Part shown: positions 6,545 to 8,149 of the stretch, piece by piece
Layout of the letters: the number at the start of each line of letters is the position of its first letter
Position numbering within the stretch: position 1 is the stretch's first letter
NCBI GenBank assembly: GCA_026391995.1
Contig: JAPLCY010000029.1
Span: forward strand, 1 to 8,149
DNA: 8,149 nucleotides
Direction: 5' to 3'
Source: Candidatus Auribacterota bacterium
GTDB lineage: Bacteria; Auribacterota; Tritonobacteria; UBA1439
Translations under genes and position numbers: made by a program
Notes under the pieces: model-generated
Database searches by the model: none
The model's input: only the letters and a program-made list of their open reading frames with translations
What the model was told of the DNA's origin: nothing

Positions 6545-7891
6545 TTACTCTTCTTCCGCGGCGCTCAGCTCCGTGGCGCGGTTGATTCCCGATATGACCG
6601 CGGGGATACCGCCGAGCCTCCCGTAGATCGGGTGCAGGATCACTTTGAGCGCGCTGAGTCGCATGGCAAAGACGCCGGCGGCCGCGATACAGGCCATACC
6701 GCCGAGGGCAAGCGTCAGGGGAGCCCCCACCGCGCGCGCGAGCATGCCGGCGAAAAGGCTGCCCAGCGGCATCATTCCCATGAACGCCGTGGCAAAGAAA
6801 CTCAAAACCCTGCCACGCTTGTCGTCATCGACAACCACCTGCAGGATGGTGTTGCTGAGGGCCATCTGCACCATCATCCCGAAACCCGCGACGCAGAGAA
6901 GACCCAACGAGAGCCAGAGTGCGCGGGAAAAGGCGAACGCCGTCAGACCCGCGCCGAAGATCGCCGTGGCGACAGGCATCATCCTGCCGAGCCTGAGGAT
7001 TCCCTGCCGCGATGCGAGGTAGAGCGTGCCGACAAGGGCCCCCACCCCCGCGGAGGCCATGAGGAAACCGAGGGTCCATGGTCCGCCATGGAGAATATCT
7101 TTCGCAAAGACCGGCATGAGCACCATGTACGGCATCCCCATGAGGCTGCAGACGCTCACGAGAAGCAGGATCGCCCGTATCGGCGCGAAACCGAAGGCGT
7201 AGACGATCCCCTCTCTCAACTCGGCAAGCATGTGCGCGCGCCTCCGGGCCGGGAGCCGCGCGGGCAGCCGCATGATCAGGAGCGACCAGATCACCGCGAT
7301 AAAACTGACGGCGTTCAATAGAAAGCACCATCCCTCGCCCGCCACAGCTATAATCACCCCGGCAACTGATGGGCCGATCAGTCGCGCCGCGTTGAACATG
7401 GCCGAGTTGAGCGCGACGGCATTGCCGATGATCTCTTTCCTCTCCACCATGTCGAAGATGAAAGAATGCCGCGCGGGTATGTCTATGGAATTCACACAGC
7501 CGAGCAGGATTCCCAGGAGAATGACGTGCCAGACGGCGACGATACCCGAGAAGGTCAGCAGCGCCAGCAGGAACGCCTGGATCATCGCGAGGGTCTGCGT
7601 GACGATGAGTATCCGGTGCCGGTTCCACCGGTCCGCCAGCACGCCGCTAAAAGGCCCGAGGATGAAGGCGGGGATCTGGCTGGAAAAGGCGACCAGCCCC
7701 AGGAGGAACGGCGAACCGGTGAGCCGGTAGACCAGCCAGCTCATGGCGATGTGCTGCATCCAGGTCCCCACGAGCGAGATGCCCTGACCCGCAAAAAAAA
7801 GGCGGAAGTTCCTGGCATGGAGGGCCCGGAACACATTATCCAGGCCCAACCCGCGCATCACGCGCGGACCGTAAGGCCCCCTGGTGCGCAT
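6545..7891 (-). CDS. MFS transporter, MFS_3/EntS-like exporter
   Basis: This 448-residue major facilitator protein should have about 12 membrane helices. It starts with the family-typical FRALHARNFRLFFAGQGISL (21-40) and a GTWMQ motif (42-46). Motif A between helices 2 and 3 reads GVLADRWNRHR (83-93). DIPARHSFIFDMV (137-149) and the following ALNSAMFNAARLIGPS (160-175) are typical of the MFS_3 group that includes the enterobactin exporter EntS and macrolide-efflux-like proteins. DDKRGRVLSFF (356-366) marks the loop in the second half. The substrate cannot be predicted. The ATG at 7891 has a G-rich AGGGGGG directly upstream; an ATG at 7858 fits homology equally well. The frame is open to 7999, but that extension would run through the terminator of the upstream gene. 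It ends 126 bp before the decarboxylase start and has no obvious terminator of its own. Confidence 0.9.
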   Translation of the reverse strand: MRTRGPYGPRVMRGLGLDNVFRALHARNFRLFFAGQGISLVGTWMQHIAMSWLVYRLTGSPFLLGLVAFSSQIPAFILGPFSGVLADRWNRHRILIVTQTLAMIQAFLLALLTFSGIVAVWHVILLGILLGCVNSIDIPARHSFIFDMVERKEIIGNAVALNSAMFNAARLIGPSVAGVIIAVAGEGWCFLLNAVSFIAVIWSLLIMRLPARLPARRRAHMLAELREGIVYAFGFAPIRAILLLVSVCSLMGMPYMVLMPVFAKDILHGGPWTLGFLMASAGVGALVGTLYLASRQGILRLGRMMPVATAIFGAGLTAFAFSRALWLSLGLLCVAGFGMMVQMALSNTILQVVVDDDKRGRVLSFFATAFMGMMPLGSLFAGMLARAVGAPLTLALGGMACIAAAGVFAMRLSALKVILHPIYGRLGGIPAVISGINRATELSAAEEE

Positions 7892-7949
7892 GTCCCCCCT
7901 GCGATGTCGCGGTATCGGCACGCGGCCCACTCTCTGATCGATGAATGTA

Positions 7950-7989
7950 CCGAAAAGAATGCCCCCTCCGCCGTCCGGAAGAGGGGGCA
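7950..7989 (-). terminator. Intrinsic terminator of the 8015-8149 gene
   Basis: On the minus strand a perfect 9-bp stem TGCCCCCTC/GAGGGGGCA (7989-7981 with 7968-7960, 12-nt loop) is followed by TTCTTTT. It begins 25 nt past the stop codon at 8015. The other orientation has no T-run, so it serves the gene on the right. Its place argues for starting the MFS gene downstream of it. Confidence 0.8.
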
Positions 7990-8014
7990 CCAGAAACACA
8001 CGACGCGGTACGGG

Positions 8015-8149
8015 TTATGCTTCCTTCACCTTGGACGCGACCCGGGTAAGGCGGGAGATGCGAATGACCTCGTTCCTGCCGCCGCTGCCGACGACCGCGC
8101 AGTCACCCCTGAACTCCTGCACCACGCCCAGGCGCTGCTTGCCGGCGTC
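8015..8149 (-). CDS. Unrecognised protein, C-terminal 44 residues
   Basis: An open frame enters from the right edge and ends at TAA (8017-8015). The visible tail includes GVVQEFRGDCAVVGSGG and then a basic RISRLTRVASKVKEA end. Codon use is GC-rich at third positions like the neighbours, and a strong terminator follows 25 nt on, so this is a real gene end. I do not recognise the family; the alternating hydrophobic pattern suggests a small beta-rich domain followed by a basic tail. Confidence 0.65.
   Translation of the reverse strand, partial: DAGKQRLGVVQEFRGDCAVVGSGGRNEVIRISRLTRVASKVKEA

Noticed and set aside
7892..7999. An N-terminal extension of the MFS transporter.
   Set aside because: It would translate through the intrinsic terminator of the upstream gene and lacks homology to MFS N-termini; the ATG at 7891 has a G-rich ribosome site.

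Overview
This is a GC-rich bacterial stretch in which every gene I can support lies on the minus strand, so transcription runs from high to low coordinates. It looks like chromosome of an anaerobic or microaerobic bacterium, probably a poorly characterised lineage such as those recovered from groundwater or sediment metagenomes. The pointers are a THI4-type thiazole synthase with His at the sulfur-donor position (the sulfide-dependent form of anaerobes), a bacterial deoxyhypusine-synthase-like protein, and intergenic GCAGG palindromes and MITE-like inverted repeats. I cannot assign a phylum from the sequence alone.

Layout in transcription order (right to left). (1) The last 44 codons of an unrecognised gene (8015-8149), closed by a strong intrinsic terminator (7950-7989). 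(2) An MFS_3/EntS-like exporter (6545-7891). (3) A PLP-dependent ornithine/diaminopimelate/arginine decarboxylase-family gene (5625-6419) that lacks about 110 residues from the middle of its barrel while keeping the reading frame. (4) A GCAGG palindrome and a short tandem repeat (5500-5584). (5) A deoxyhypusine-synthase-like polyamine enzyme (4299-5471), whose active-site Gly loop is encoded by an 11-G tract. (6) A candidate terminator (4250-4273) and a MITE-like element (4086-4249). (7) A consensus sigma70-type promoter and a roughly 119-nt leader with two overlapping hairpins, driving a cold-shock protein (3724-3921). (8) An 11-bp GC hairpin, then the ribosome-associated GTPase TypA/BipA (1705-3594). 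(9) A second inverted-repeat element (1586-1648). (10) An extended -10 promoter driving an rseC-thi4 pair joined by an ATGA overlap (1448 to 208). (11) The first 30 codons of a lipoprotein (1-92).

Three functional themes appear. Genes 3 and 5 make a plausible polyamine module (amino-acid decarboxylase plus aminobutyl transferase), but the decarboxylase copy looks broken. The csp gene and typA are adjacent cold/stress translation factors, possibly sharing read-through across the GC hairpin. The rseC-thi4 pair couples a redox-type membrane protein to thiamine thiazole synthesis. The stretch from 3922 to 4298 has no gene and holds the csp leader, its promoter, the MITE-like repeat and the DHS terminator. 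The other gaps are under 300 bases.

Nothing here is clearly a new defence or mobile system. The items most worth a second look are the internally deleted decarboxylase, the csp leader switch, the rseC-thi4 coupling, the G11 tract and the related repeat elements.
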